In this document: in pieces, positions 39,334 to 52,144 of the stretch
Layout: every line of letters begins with the position of its first letter
Position numbering within the stretch: position 1 is the stretch's first letter
Origin: Anthopleura xanthogrammica
Taxonomy: Eukaryota; Cnidaria; Anthozoa; Actiniaria; Actiniidae
NCBI GenBank assembly: GCA_964019055.1
Contig: OZ025206.1
Coordinates: forward strand, 19,379,578 to 19,443,577
DNA length: 64,000 bases
Direction: 5' to 3'
Made by a program: the position numbers and the translations under genes
Notes under the pieces: generated by a model
What the model saw: only the letters and a program-made list of their open reading frames with translations
What the model was told of the DNA's origin: nothing
Database searches by the model: none

Positions 39334-42300
39334 TAATAATAATAATAATAATAAATTTATTAAATTATTAAATTATTAAATTATATTATTTTTAATTGTT
39401 CAGGAAAGAATGGAGTGTTTTATTTTCATCAAAGGACTTTTTACAAGAGGTAAGATGTGTGCTTCTCAATATGTTCAGAATCATGTTCACTGGGTTAAAA
39501 AAAACTTCCAAATATCGAAGAGAGTACTGTCAGTATATCTTAAATGCTCAGTACACATTTTTTGTACTTTTGTGCTGAATTTAAATCATTGGAAAAATAA
39601 AACAGTTATTTCATTAATTTGTACACTTCTTATTTAAATTATAAACTGAAACTTTTAAATGGGAAAACACTTTGCGTGACCGCGCTGTGATCAAACACAT
39701 AAACATTCCAGACATATTTTAGGTGTTCATGGTTTTCTTAGTTTGACTGTAAGACTGTAAAATCCTATTTGTTTTAACATTTTTCACAAGAGTTTTTGTT
39801 TTCTCTGTGTAAATATAGTTACGTCAACATGCATTGAATGGAAAATTAAAATTATCTAAGTACAGAAGCATTGCCTGGAAGGTTAGTGTGTTATGGACTA
39901 TTTAATGTTTAAACACTTGGGATTAGCATAATTATAAGTGGGTGAGGGTACTGTAATTAAGACATGCTGTGATGAGGATTAATAGCTGTCAATCAGGAAC
40001 AGCTATATAATAGCTCCTCTCTGCTTAATAGTCCCCATCACAGTTCTCTGCGCCATCTTTTTTTAACACTTTGAACAATCATTCACATGTCTCTATCATT
40101 GCAAGCTCCATGTTCGTCTTGCTTAGATGCAAAGGCATGGCTACCTTTCAAGATAGAGCAGAGATTTCTATGGTGATACAAGATTTTTAACAGGTGCCAA
40201 AATGGTACTGGGGAAGAGAAGGAAGGGACTTGATCCCCCCCCCCCCATTTTTTTATATGAAGGCCCTGCATATTGCCCCTCCCCCCCCCCCCCCCTACTC
40301 GTCCCCTGACTCAACCACTACTAAAATGTTTTGTTTGGTCTACAGCTGTTCTTGGACTGTCTTCCAGAAGACCAAGGTGAATGGATTACAAAGACAAAAC
40401 AATTACGACATGAGTATGACATTCTTAAACAAAAGGTACATTTTCTATTTTTAGTCATTGTTACCGGTAAATAGTAATACTGAAATGCTGAAATAAAGCT
40501 GTGCTTTAGTAAGTCAAATCTGGTCCACACTAGTAATAAGCAGATCACGAATATTAACGAATCAATGTCCAAAAAAAGGCTGAATCACGCATCACATATG
40601 TAACGTACCCCTGTGCCACCCTGGTAGTATAAAACTTAGAATGTAATCACAATACTTTTTGTTTAGAGTTTAATAGACCCAAGCAAGTCTAAAGATGATG
40701 ATGAAAGTTTGCATATTTTACACCCATTATCCTTAGAAGAAGAGGTAAGTGATGATTGCCAACTAATATACTGTAAGTTACGAAAGCCTTTAATGCCGAT
40801 CATTCTTTCTCATTTTTGGTAGAGAAGAGCTTCTCTGAATCTTTCTGCAGTAGCATTAAATTATATGCAGGGCTTGAAATAACGGCCTGTCAGTTGCCAG
40901 TTATGAGGGCCAGCAAATTATTCTTACTGGAGCTTAGTCATACCTCATTTCTGGCCAATCAAAGAACAAAGAATTTTTTTTGTACAAATTATGTATTCAT
41001 AATAATTATGCTGCTTATGTTTAGCCTCATGAAAACCAGGCCTAGTATAAAAACAGTTTAGAGTTGTTGATAAATGTTAATTTTTGATAACAGAGCCCCT
41101 GGAAGCAGTACTTCAAAGATAATGAACTGAAGGCTCTAATAAACCAAGATTTAGATAGACTGTAAGTAGTAAACATCAGCCTAAAACATATTGGTTTACC
41201 CTCCACTATGTGATTTATATAATGACTCAGTCATCAATACTGCAAAATTATTACTTTTGAATTGATATGAAGCAGCCATTTCTCATAGCTACAGTATTAA
41301 GAAATTGTTTTATATGTATCAAATATCCCCAATACTAGATACAGTGTACAGTCATGCACGGTATATCTGGGTTTTTGCTCCACTGGAATAGTGACTGTTA
41401 GAACTTGGCAAATAATGTCAATTTTTAAGATTCATAGCTGACTCAGAATTTTGAAGGCGAATTTCTACAAGACCTTCAAGTCAAGTCCATTCAGTCCTTA
41501 ACCTGGAGTAGCTAGGTACATTAGCCCTACATTAATTACCCCCTGTGTCACAGTACCTATATTTAGAAGTGTGCACATGTTACTCATGTTTAATGTCTCA
41601 AAATTTAATTATTTTATAAATACATTTGGTGTGTATTTCAGATGTCCTGAAATGGATTTCTTTCATGCTCCTGCTATCAAGTATGTAATGCTTATAATAA
41701 TATGATAATATCATTCCGTCGACATAGTTTTCTTTTCAGTTTTACCTAATCATACACTCCTGCTTCTGAACTCTCTGTGTGTTTTTGTTTTGTTCCAGAG
41801 AAATGATGTTGGACCTTTTATTCTGCTACGCCAAGAAAAATGAATCCTTAGGGTATAAACAGGTGAGGTTCTTTCTTTCTCTCTTTCTTTTCACATCTGT
41901 CAATACACCAATACACCAGTTTCGTACTCGATGCAAACCGCTGTTTTTGAAGACCACAGACTCATTTGCTCAGGCTTAGCCTCATTTATAAGTTACCTAT
42001 TCAACGACATCATTAAAAGTCTGTGGGTCTGCTATTATTCAACTTGCACATTCTTTACATTGCAGTTGGCTGTTGCTAATGATTTGCAAAAGTCAACTGT
42101 AATGTAAAGAATGTGCAAGTTGAACAATACCAATATTTTGAAATTCCACAGACTTTTAATGATGTTGTTGAATAGCTGACTTATAAACGAGTCTGTGGTC
42201 TTCAAAATCAGTGGATTGCATCGAATGTGAAACTGGTGTATTCCACTGCTTCAAGCCTTAGGGTTTTCTCCAGGCTCTCATGTGTTCTCCAAAAGTCAGC

Positions 42301-45300
42301 AAATTCTCTTGGGCCCATTTTAATTGCTTTGGCTTTGCTGTAACAAGTTTGTAGGTCTCCCTTTGATTGGAGGGTTTTTCTCCAGATTATCTGGTTTTCC
42401 TTCCTTGAAAAAAAACAAAAAAACACTAAATTACAACAACAGCCAAGAGGCTGTTTCAGGGCATCGATTGAATTAGTATTTTTTAAGTCCCTCAATCTCC
42501 CGTTATAAAGACATTGGTAGAATCTAAAAAAATTAGAATATATATTTTTCCAGGGTATGCACGAGCTGCTGGCTCCTTTAATATATGTACTTGACAAAGA
42601 TACCAAGGCTCATATATACATGGAGGGTGATAACTTGTGAGTAATTTTCTTATATAAGATTTTTACATGTAATGTGTATCTAGGGTGGTGTAGTGGCAGT
42701 ACCCTTGCCACTCCCCCATGGGGTCTCGGGTTTGATCCCTGGACTCGGTATAACATTTGAGTAGAGCTTGTTTAGTGGCACATTCATTAAACTAAATTGA
42801 TTGGTTGGGAGCGTAAGCTTTATGTGAGCACACAGCACGCGTCATTCCTATAAAAAATGATAGTTATTCTAATTTGCATTTTAGAAAAGAAAAGAAAACT
42901 TTGTTGCTGTGCTGTGTGCAGTTCTAAAACACTTGGGGATTGTCAAAACACTTGAGAATCGTTGCGAAGCGCGACGCGAATCCCAAGTGCTCCGCTACAC
43001 ATCGTGCTTCTCCTAACACTTTTCTCGTGTTCTGTCAATCCTCGCATGCTTTATAACTGCACACAGCATGCGCGCACGTTCTCTATTTCTTCACTAAACT
43101 GAACTTCGTAAAGATGTGCAAATGGTTTTTTCTTCCTTAACGCTTTTTTTCTTGCCTCTTTGTTATAAAGCAGAGAAATCGCCAGATGTTTGGTTGACCC
43201 AGCTTTTATTGAACATGATGCTTTGTAAGTACTGCAAAATGAATAGGAATAACATTGAATGGTCAGCGGCTGAACAATGGAATTACTATAGGGATTCAAG
43301 GGTGGCATAGGAGTAGTGCACCCGCCTCTCACCTCTGGGGTGTCGGGTTCGATTCCTAAACTCCCTAACTCGGCATCATGTGAGTAGAGTTTGTTTGGTC
43401 TGATATGGTGAAAATCACAGCACAGTTACGTTACGGAGCCAAAGACTTCTCGTTCTGTCCAATTCGTATTTCACGGTCACGGTGCCGGGTATACTTCCAT
43501 ATAAAATATTTGATATAGTGAAAATCACAGCACAGTTACGTTACGAAGCCAAAGACTTCTCGTTCTGTCTAATCCGTAATGTCACGGTCACGGTGCGTTA
43601 TATACCGTACTTCCATATAAAATATTTGATATGGTGAAAATCACAGCACAGTTACGTTACGAAGCCAAAGACTTCTCGTTCTGTCTAATCCGTAATGTCA
43701 CGGTCACGGTGCGTTATATACCGTACTTCCATATAAAATATTTGACATGGTGAAAATCACAGCACAGTTAAGTTCCGGAGACAAAGACTTCTCGTTCTGT
43801 CCAATCCTTACTGTCACGGTCACGGTGCGGTATACTTCCATATAGAATATTTGATATGGTGAAAATCACAGCACAGTAAGGTTACGGAGCGAAAGTCTTC
43901 TCGTTCTGTCCAATCCTTACTGTCACGGTCACGGTGCGGTATACTTCCATATAGAATATTTGATATGGTGAAAATCACAGCACAGTAAGGTTACGGAGCG
44001 AAAGTCTTCTCGTTCTGTTCCACCGCTCCTGTCATAGTGCGGTATACTTCCATACCAAACATTTCACAGTCATTCAATATTTGCATTGTGTCTTATTTGG
44101 CTCTTTTTTTCCCCTGGTCTATAGCTCTATGTTTAGCCAGCTAATGGAAGTAACCGAGGCTTGGTACCAACAACACCGACCGGTAGAGAATTATACTAAC
44201 AACAAGGTATATCAATCATAGATTTTTTTGTACAACCTGTAATAGCAAACGAAACCAACTTTCCTAAAGGCGCGATTGCTTGGAACAATTTTCTCTGCAA
44301 CTTGTCTCGCAACGGGGTTAAGACACAAGTGGCATGAAGCATTGCTGCGTGTAATGACAGTGCAATTTGAAAAAATGCTGCGAAACAAGTTGCAGCAATC
44401 GTTGCCAAAAGTAGAATTCGTTTCTACTTTTGGCAACGATTGCTTCTCCCTTGCACCGTAAACCCTCTTGCAACTTGTGTCGCAACGCCAATTGCACCAT
44501 GTAAATTAAAGCCGATTTACACGTTACGATTTTCCCTCGCAACTATCACGCGCAACATGCTAAAGACACGAACTACTTCGTGTAAATCGATCGTACAACT
44601 TGCTTACGACAGTAAATGGCAGCTAAAACCTGGTGTAAACATGTTGCGAGCGACAGTTGTGAGGAAATATCGTACCAAGTAAATTCGACGGCCTTTACAG
44701 ATACAGTTAAGCTTTCACGGAAAAAGACTACTAAATTCATATCCATTTTAGTATCTAACTGAAGCACGACCCAGACAACTAGCTATATTCCAAGACGTCT
44801 GGGTTTATGGGCTTCAGTCGTTCAAATTTCCAAAGATCTGTGGTAGTAATTTGTTGATTGATGGAACCCAAAATCCCGGACGTCTTGAGCTGTGTTGGTC
44901 GCGTAGTTATAAAAATAGGTTTCAACTAGACTCACCTGATCTCGTGTTGTATTGTACTCTTTCAGTTTATGGGTCAACAGGCTGAACCATTTACAGATCC
45001 TCTTAGTTGTCCTGTAAGTACTTTCCCACCTACCCCTTGTGGGACATTCACTTACGTATGAAACTTATTGTGCATGCGCATTGAGTTGCGCACATGTTGT
45101 TTTTGACATCCCAAACGTCCCCCTGGCTCCTGAGGCTCCCTTGAAACAGTTAGTTACACCAGCCCAAAAACAAAATAAAAAAACGTCCTTGTTTTTACGA
45201 GGGTAGCACTTAATAGCCATCGGCTAACAAACCTGTGTCCCTTGTTCCATGATCGAATTGGAATTTAGAAGTTGATATTTGATGGAGCAATGATGGTAAT

Positions 45301-48300
45301 TGTTTTACCTTTTTTGTCTCAGCCAACTGCCATAGTCAAGAAATTAAATAAGATCCAAGACCACTTGCTTAGAAAGTACGATCCAGATCTATGGATTCAT
45401 ATGAAAGAACTAAACATCGTTCCCCAGGTCTATGGTCTGTAAGTACTCTTTCATCATTTGATGATGTTGATTTGTTGTGCAGCTCAAGCACATTTTTCTG
45501 AAGCTAAAATGGACTTCGAACATGTAACTTAGAGACACATTTTACCAACTGCAATATTCTAGAGTGCTTGAGATGACTTTGTCCACTGCCAGTTCTGTAC
45601 TTTATAAAAGCCTCGCAATCCTCTTTGGTCTAGTAATTAAGATTTGCGTTAACGCAGAATTCGTGTATTTTTACGCAAAAAAAACTAACAGAAACTGCTT
45701 TTTAACAATTTGTTTGGGTCCCATTGGAACCCATTAAGAGCTTCATTTCTTATCGTTGCACTAAATTCCTTGCTAACGAAAGAACGCGATCTAGAATCCC
45801 ATCAAATATGTTAGGGACCCCAATGTGCCCAGACACATGGGTCCCAGGACACACATTACAAAATACTAGCGCAATCCCTGAGTAATCATCTGTCTCCTAA
45901 AGACTTCAAAACTTCTTTCGGCTCTGACTTGCCATGCTTTTATCGTTGAATGTCTCGATAAACGTTTCTTTTTTTCTTTCAGTCGTTGGATTCGTCTACT
46001 GTTCAGTCGTGAGTTCCCCTTCCAAGATGTTCTCGTCATCTGGGATGCTCTGTTCGCCGAGGGAAGTCACCTCGATCTGATTGACTATATCTATATTGTC
46101 ATGCTGCAGACAATTCGAAGTAAATGTAAGTATTGCTTTCTTACCCGAAAACATACCGTGATATTTTTTCCTGCAAATATATGACCTTTCCCAAACACAG
46201 TGGAATGACAGTGGCGGATTTAGGTGCGCGCCAAAGGGGTCCCCTGTTAGCAAGGAATTCTCTTCTCGTCTATGGAATGTTTTTTTTCCCATTTCAGACC
46301 ACGTGTCATTCCCTATACTATTATTTTACTGTTTAATGATTGCGCATGAGAAGACACATGGATATGGATAAAACCCAAACAAAAAAATATCATTCTCAAG
46401 AGAAAGACTCCGGCATGGTCTGAAATGGGAAAACATTACGCCCAAGCTAATAAAGAGATAATACTCAATATGGGTTTCAAGTCTATATTTATCATGTTTC
46501 TGACTCAGGTTGTGTTTGTATTGTTTCCATAGTGATGGCAGGAAACTACGTCACGTGCATGGGTCACCTGATGAAATTCCCACGTGCTTACAGCGATGTT
46601 TATGTTTATGTTAAAAAAGCGCTTAATCTTCGTGGTTCCAAGGTTTGAAGCTCATTGACAATCTATAAACCCTTTTGGCTCTCCGGTTTTTCCTACCTCC
46701 TCTGAAACCAGCCCTAACTAATTCAAACTGATTAGAGCTGTGCTCCAGGGTCATACCTGAACTGTATAGCGGCTGCCAGAGACCGCCTTCACATGCTTTC
46801 AGTTCGACCCCGTTGAGCTGCGCCACTGCTGTACTTTGCGGTGGTGGTTGGTGACGACAAAAAATTTTACCCGGGGAGGGGGGGAGGGAAGAATGAAATT
46901 TCTTTTTTCGATTTCAGTCATATTCAGTCCTCCTTTTCTTTGTTTATTTCAATGTCTTCTTTTCTTTGACAGAAATCTCGCCCACCTTCCAGAGGCGCGC
47001 CTCGAATTATGTCACCTGCTCCAACTACACAGGGATTCCAGAGAAAAATTACAGAACGGGGCAGTGTTGTTACCGGGAAACAGACACAAAAGGTAATAAA
47101 AAAGTTCTTAAAAAATGTTATCTTAACGAAAAAGTAACTTAAAAAAATCGAACCATCACTGACTAAAAGGTGCGTACTTTGAGACTCACTACCCGAAATC
47201 CCAAGACTGGTAACAGAGGTTTCTATCAGATAAACATGCATGGGATTCAATTAACGAAACATTTTTTGGACTCAGTGTTAGCTCTAGGATGGAAATAGAG
47301 TAGATTTTGTTTGTCTGTGAAAGGGCACGGGACATGACGCTGTCACGATATGAAATTGACTGACATCATCCTTCAAACCAGTCACGATGTGATAAATCAC
47401 TGTTTATCCAATGAAAATGCTCGGACACGGTTTCATCACGGTCACGGCAATACCCTGCCCGTACCCTGAGTCTTTGATAGTTCTATGTATCTAAACAACA
47501 TGTTGCACATCACTGGCAATTATCTTTTCTCAACCACATTGCAGAAGATTGAACTGCGTTGAGTCTGGTTTTGTTGTTTTTTACTTCTCGTGCTGCAAGC
47601 GAAAACTAAGCCCTAAGCTTAAATTCTGGCTCAAGTGTTCTGCAAGATAATTTCTTTACCAATTTCTCTAAACTTTGAGGGAACTACCGCTTTGGGTATA
47701 CGGCAAACGTCCTACTTGTTAGGGACAAGCCCACTACACAAGACTTATAGGTCATTAGATTTGATGTTTGATGGATGCAAAATTATTTGTTACACAGAAA
47801 TCGTCTCATGGTCGACCACCGACAACTTTTTCTACCCTTACCAAACGCTACTCACCATTCATGGACTCGGCAAGACATCGGTCCATGGCTAACAAGAGTG
47901 ATAAGAGAGACACTCAGCCAAAAACTACAGGTAGAACTTAATTCCAACAAGTTAGAAATTTGTGTAGTGTATTTCAAAAATGCTACTTCAGCCCTACAAT
48001 TTAACAATAAATATTACCGAGCCTTCGACTTAAGCGGTGACCTACAGGGTACTGTTGAAATGCTGTTGAACTGAGTTCATGACGGAGTTTATCGCGAATC
48101 ATCCCCGCAAGCAAAGTGGCGCAGCTTAACGGGGTCAAATTGAAACAATGCCAAGGCGCCTCCGACAGCTGCCATACAGTCCATGTGACCTCGGCGCACA
48201 GCTCTAACCAGTTTGAATTAGTTGGGGTTGGTTTGATAGAAGGGAGGAAAAACCAGAAACTCTCGGAGTCAGAAAGAGAACCAACCAACTCAGGTCACAT

Positions 48301-51300
48301 GGGGATACTGGGAATCGAACCCCAGACCTCAGAGATGAGAGGCGAGCGTTTTACCACCACGCCATCCATATACAGTATTTATATACACACAACATGGTAT
48401 GCCACTCAAAACCATTGTATAATTAGTACATCTATTTTGTTTAGAATTGGTCCACAAATCTCCGAGGACACCATGGACTGATATTCTGCCTCCAACAACA
48501 AGAGTTCGAACGGACTCCATGAGTTCCATCGGATCGAATTCTGGACGGAGTATGAAATCCCTAGGAAGTGACCTCAAAACCAAACTCACTCGACCACGTT
48601 CTCGATCACGCCACAGTGTAGAGGAACTTGAAAAGGTCAGATATTGTTAGTGCTGCTTTTTGTGATTGTGGTTGTGGTGGATGTGGTTGTGTTGGGCAGT
48701 GGCAGTGGCAGTGGCAGTGGCAGTGGCAGTGGCAGTGGCAGTGGCAGTGGCAGTGGCAGTGGCAGTGGCAGTGGCAGTGGTACTGGTGGTGTTGTGGTCG
48801 AGATGTTAGTAGTTGTCATAGCTGTGGTCTTGGTTGTGGTGGTGGAGGTGCTGGTTGTTGTGATTGCGGTATTTGTGTTGGATGTGGTGGTAAAGGTGGT
48901 GGTAATTGTAGTGTTAGTGGTCTTTGTTGTTGTGGTGGTGCTGGTTGCGGTGAATGTAATTGTGGTAGTGTGGTGGTGGAAGTATTATTGGTTGCTCGGT
49001 TCTTGTTCTGGTAGTGTGATAGTGATTTTTTGTTGTCTTTTTCTTATTGCTTTAATCGTTTTCTTGTTGGTACTGTTATTGGTTTTATTCATTCAATTTC
49101 ATCCAAGGCAAAGTGTTTCCATTAAAGTGCTATTCTTTCTCGTGCTTGCAGGATCACCAAAGGCTTCAGAAACAAGTATCGCAGTTGAATAATGATGTAG
49201 AAAGAATGCAGGGCTTGTATTTGTACTGTGGAAGAAAATTGGATTCTTACATAGGCAAGTCTTTATGTCTGCAAATATCTTTTATCAAATATAATAGCCT
49301 ACATTTGTGTCACAACCTAAGTGTTTTAGGATCTAGTTTACTTGATAGGAATCAAGGGTGGTGTAGTAGTAGTGCATTCGCCTCTCACCTCTGGGGTCAA
49401 TTCCTGGACTAAAAAAGCCGAGAGTGCCGAGGCAAGACGACCCACGCGAATCCCGGGGAGGGGTGAGCCGTTCCTCCGCGCAATTGGTTTCGCAGAAGCT
49501 GCATTATTGCCGTCTTATTGCGTATTCCTCGTAAACATGTATACACGAAATGTTGACGAGGCCTTATTGATTTGTTGTAACATATTATTACGAGTGTTGT
49601 GACGAAGTACATAATATTTACGGTGTCGCCGATAGGTCTTATACAAGAAGAAATCACGAAAGATGATGAAGCTGATCGAGACGTCGTCTATCTTTCCCTA
49701 GCAGGACTCAAACAGGTACGATGCTTTCAGGCCCTCCCTTTTAAAAATGCATTTTCTTTAAACTTGACAAAATAAAAAATTTGCATACGGTCTTGAAGGT
49801 TTTCTCTCAGGGCGAAGTTTTCCGGCCCACCCTTTCTTTGATTCCTGGATCCGCCCCTGACTTTGTCAGTGATCTCTCAACCAAAATATGGAGACTGAGC
49901 TTTTATCTAAATTCAGCAACTACAGTGTAGATGATTCAGTTTATTTATTTTTTGTTGTTGTGCTTTTTGTTCAGGTGCGTGATCTGCTCAAAGGGACACT
50001 ATCTTACAGGGGCTCCACATCGGAGTCTGAGAAGGATTTTGTTGACATCGATAATGGCATAGCAAACAGGTACTAAAATAATAGTTTCACAATTCTGGGG
50101 CCAGTGAATGCCAGCACAATTTCCGAAAGGTGCTCGAATCAACAACTTACTGTAGCAGAACTCCTAGATTTACCTTGCCAGAAATGAAATGCTTAGATAA
50201 TCAAACCTTTCTGTTATTAGAAAATGGTCGAGTAAAAAACGCACTGCGCATGCTCAGAAGTTCGTCGTGTTTACAAAGAAAACCATTGGAGATTTACCGG
50301 CGTTTTAGTAAATCTCTAAAGTTAAGGCCGTTCGTGGAAAGTTAGTGCTTATTTTTTCCTGACACATTACTTTAGTTGTTTTCTTTCCCTGGTCAAATAA
50401 TATGAGAGAAATTTGCATAATATAAGACAATGTAGATCTCCAATGGTTTTCTTCGTAAACTCGACTCGTCTATAAATTTTCTGCCGAACTTCCGAGCATG
50501 CGCAGTGCGTTTTTCACCCGTGTCCACGAGACTCCAAACCCTACCCCGCTCCTGCCCACAGTAATTACAGCAGCATTCATTTAGTTTGTAATACCTCGTG
50601 TTGTCTTAGACTTCAGATAAGCTTACCCAATATTCGTCCGGTACCAACATCAAACAATACTCCAGTACCATCACTTGCCAACTTTAACCATTATGAAAAC
50701 ACCAACGAGAAAGAGCCAGCTTTGCTTTCCACGAATTTCATCGGTAGCACTGAGGACACGAATTTGATCGATAGTCAGAAGGAACTACAAAGTGAAATTA
50801 AGATGGATGACATACATGTAGATTCTAGGGGCACTAGTTATGGCAAGGAAGAAACACCTTCGAAACCTGATGAAGGCAATCTTAATGTTTCCAGTCAAAA
50901 TGATAATGGCTCTAAAGAAATGCCTGTACTGGAGGAGTCGAGTAAACCAGGGTTGTTAGAGACCACGGATGATCACTTTGGTAATAAGGAATTTCCTGGA
51001 ATCCAAAAGGATCTGACAGAAAATGTCCCACAAAAATCTAAGGTTCTTTCCTTGGATTCTTATCTAAAGGAACATTTTCATGGTGACGCTCAGTGTAAAG
51101 ACCCAGTAAGCATTGCTGCCGTCCCTTGTGCAACAGGAGCTAAAGTTACAGCTAGTGATGACCCTCTTTTTTTAGCCGAAAAACATGGTAATTTCAATGT
51201 TAACAAAGAAAACCAACATGGACCCGTTCAATGTAAGTTAGACAGTTATGCGAGAGAAAATAATATTGACATAACGAAGAGTAACCCAAAAGATAGCTTA

Positions 51301-51486
51301 AAGGTTGAGCAAGGTACTACCAATAATATACTTAGTGATTCATCGAGTACTCCGGATGAACCACTCGATGGATTCGTGTTTGTAAATCAAGATGGAACAG
51401 CCATAGGTGACCATGGATCATCGCCCGTTCGACTTTCACCCACACATCCACTGGAAAACAACGAAGATTCTGATCGCTTTATTTAG
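34366..51486 (+). CDS. TBC1D5: TBC1 domain family member 5, Rab7 GAP (1009 aa, 23 exons)
   Basis: Exons: 34366-34483, 38960-39191, 39404-39449, 39819-39881, 40346-40435, 40667-40744, 41094-41161, 41642-41680, 41799-41862, 42554-42636, 43174-43224, 44125-44206, 44966-45013, 45323-45438, 45983-46125, 46533-46642, 46973-47092, 47798-47930, 48445-48635, 49152-49254, 49636-49715, 49975-50069, 50610-51486. They total 3030 nt, all in frame. The TBC domain (about 130-440) keeps the arginine finger INQDLDR (R231) and glutamine finger YKQ (Q266), plus [16 protein letters not shown] (W120) matches the N-terminal LC3-interacting region of the human protein, and GFVFV (about 973) the C-terminal one. HPLS (L204) lies where human TBC1D5 contacts VPS29. 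A coiled coil with SLAGLKQ follows at about 626-700. The known role is Rab7 inactivation, with retromer and autophagy binding. Intron 20 has a GC donor. Intron 1 is 4.5 kb. Exon 18 is the least conserved join. Confidence 0.93.
34484..38959 (+). other. Long first intron of TBC1D5
   Basis: 4.5 kb, very AT-rich, with no supported gene. It contains a SINE body at about 35335-35400 and a CCAT-type tandem run (about 38705-38876) near its 3' end. An ORF at 35588-35878 looks like chance. Confidence 0.6.
38705..38876. repeat. CCAT/CCGT tetranucleotide repeat
   Basis: An imperfect CCAT array with CCGT and CCAC variants, about 85 bases before exon 2 of TBC1D5. Confidence 0.9.
39301..39355. repeat. AAT trinucleotide repeat
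   Basis: About 16 AAT units with one interruption lie in intron 2 of TBC1D5. Confidence 0.9.
41911..42242. mobile_element. MITE-like long inverted repeat (332 bp)
   Basis: The left arm (AATACACCAGTTTCG, later GAAGACCACAGACTC) is answered by GAGTCTGTGGTCTTC and GAAACTGGTGTATT at the right. Inner arms TTGCACATTCTTTACATT and AATGTAAAGAATGTGCAA pair as well. It starts 49 bases after TBC1D5 exon 9. No ORF. Confidence 0.7.
42680..42775 (+). repeat. tRNA-derived SINE
   Basis: The A-box-like TGGTGTAGTGGCAGT and B-box GGGTTTGATCCCTGG are spaced as in a tRNA gene, followed by a short tail with GAGTAGAGCTTGTTTAG. It is in a TBC1D5 intron. It lacks the tRNA 3' half, so it is not a functional tRNA. Confidence 0.6.
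43296..43398 (+). repeat. tRNA-derived SINE
   Basis: It begins CAAGGGTGGCATAGGAGTAG, has the B-box GGGTTCGATTCC and ends with GTGAGTAGAGTTTGTTTGG. It immediately precedes the minisatellite at 43401, and may have seeded it. Confidence 0.6.
43401..44060. repeat. Minisatellite of about 110-116 bp units, six copies
   Basis: Units start at about 43401, 43511, 43627, 43743, 43852 and 43962, each with TGATATGGTGAAAATCACAG, ACTTCTCGTTCTGTC, and CACGGTCACGGTGC. Copies 2 and 3 are nearly identical, as are copies 5 and 6, which shows expansion by unequal exchange or slippage. It fills most of the intron before TBC1D5 exon 12. Confidence 0.92.
44265..44516. mobile_element. MITE, TCTCTGCAACTTGTC family
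   Basis: Paired words are CTGCAACTTGTCTCGCAACG and GCAACTTGTGTCGCAACGCC in opposite halves, and a central inverted repeat CAACGATTGCTGC. It is related to the element at 58499-58757. Confidence 0.55.
44517..44690. mobile_element. MITE with TTACACGTTACGATTTTCC ends
   Basis: The left arm TTACACGTTACGATTTTCCC with TCGCAACT is answered by AGTTGTGAGGAAATATCGTA near the right end. It is a small, older inverted-repeat element next to the previous one. Confidence 0.45.
46700..46825 (-). repeat. Dispersed SINE-like repeat
   Basis: Read on the minus strand it contains GCAGCTCAACGGGGTCGAAC and AGCTCTAATCAGTTTGAATT, the same words as the plus-strand copy at 48117-48260. The head resembles a tRNA-derived SINE. 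Confidence 0.5.
48117..48365. repeat. Two adjacent SINE-like repeats
   Basis: Positions 48117-48260 (+) share GGCGCAGCTTAACGGGGTC and ACCAGTTTGAATTAGTTGGG with 46700-46825 in reverse. Positions 48300-48365 (-) are a tRNA-like head read from GGGAATCGAACCCCAGACC. Both lie in intron 18 of TBC1D5. Confidence 0.5.
48694..48780. repeat. GGCAGT hexanucleotide array
   Basis: About 14 copies of GGCAGT, followed by a longer GT/GG-rich degenerate tract to about 49010. It lies in intron 19 of TBC1D5. Confidence 0.93.
49353..49430 (+). repeat. tRNA-derived SINE fragment
   Basis: It contains AAGGGTGGTGTAGTAGTAGT and CGCCTCTCACCTCTGGGGTC, matching the head at 43296. It is in the intron that begins with the GC donor of TBC1D5 exon 20. 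Confidence 0.5.
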
Positions 51487-51968
51487 AATCAATAATCAAT
51501 TAATTAATATTTGATAATCAATCAAATCAGCAACTTTTTGTTTATTGTATATATTAATAATAATGCAATTGAATTCATGCATCTGAGCCTAGCAGTTTGC
51601 AGGCCGTTGCAACAAGATCTAGACAGCCCAATATGGGTTATTAGGTCACTAAAAACCTCCTGTAGCTCAGCGATAGAGCATCCGTCTAGAACACTGAAAG
51701 CCAGATTTTTTAGATTTTTGCCATTACATAGATCCCTGTCGCTGTGACAAACTGAATACTATTGAATTTAATTTAATTTAATTTCAATGCAACTGTTGTT
51801 GTCGTAATGCTGAGAAAGGTATCCTTGTCGATCAATATATAACTTAGTTATATACAATGAAGTGAGTAAAAAGTAAAACTTTTGACCCAAACTGCAGCTG
51901 AGGATGCTCCAAGCAGGAGGTGAAACTGTAACTGATAGAATACCTAGCTCAAGTCCATCAATATAGTT

Positions 51969-52144
51969 ATTGGCCGTTCTGAGGATGAGAAAAAACTGGG
52001 TCGAGTTGGCATTGCAGTGCATTGTCGGACTGTTTTAGGGGACGAAATAGACGCCATCCTGGAAATATGTCCCCTAAAACAGTCCTACAATGCACTGCAA
52101 TGCCAACTCGACCCAGTTTTTTTCTCAACCTCGGGACGGTCAAT
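51969..52144. mobile_element. MITE, AACTGGGTCGAGTTGG family, copy 2
   Basis: A nearly full-length hairpin of 176 bp. The left arm includes AAACTGGGTCGAGTTGGCAT and GGACTGTTTTAGGGGAC; the right arm is the complement. It is less diverged between its arms than copy 1 at 16119. Confidence 0.8.

Noticed and set aside
42680..42775. tRNA gene
   Set aside because: A and B boxes are present, but the 3' half cannot close an acceptor stem and several diverged copies exist, so it is a SINE head. The same holds for 51655, 43296, 28700 and 15340.
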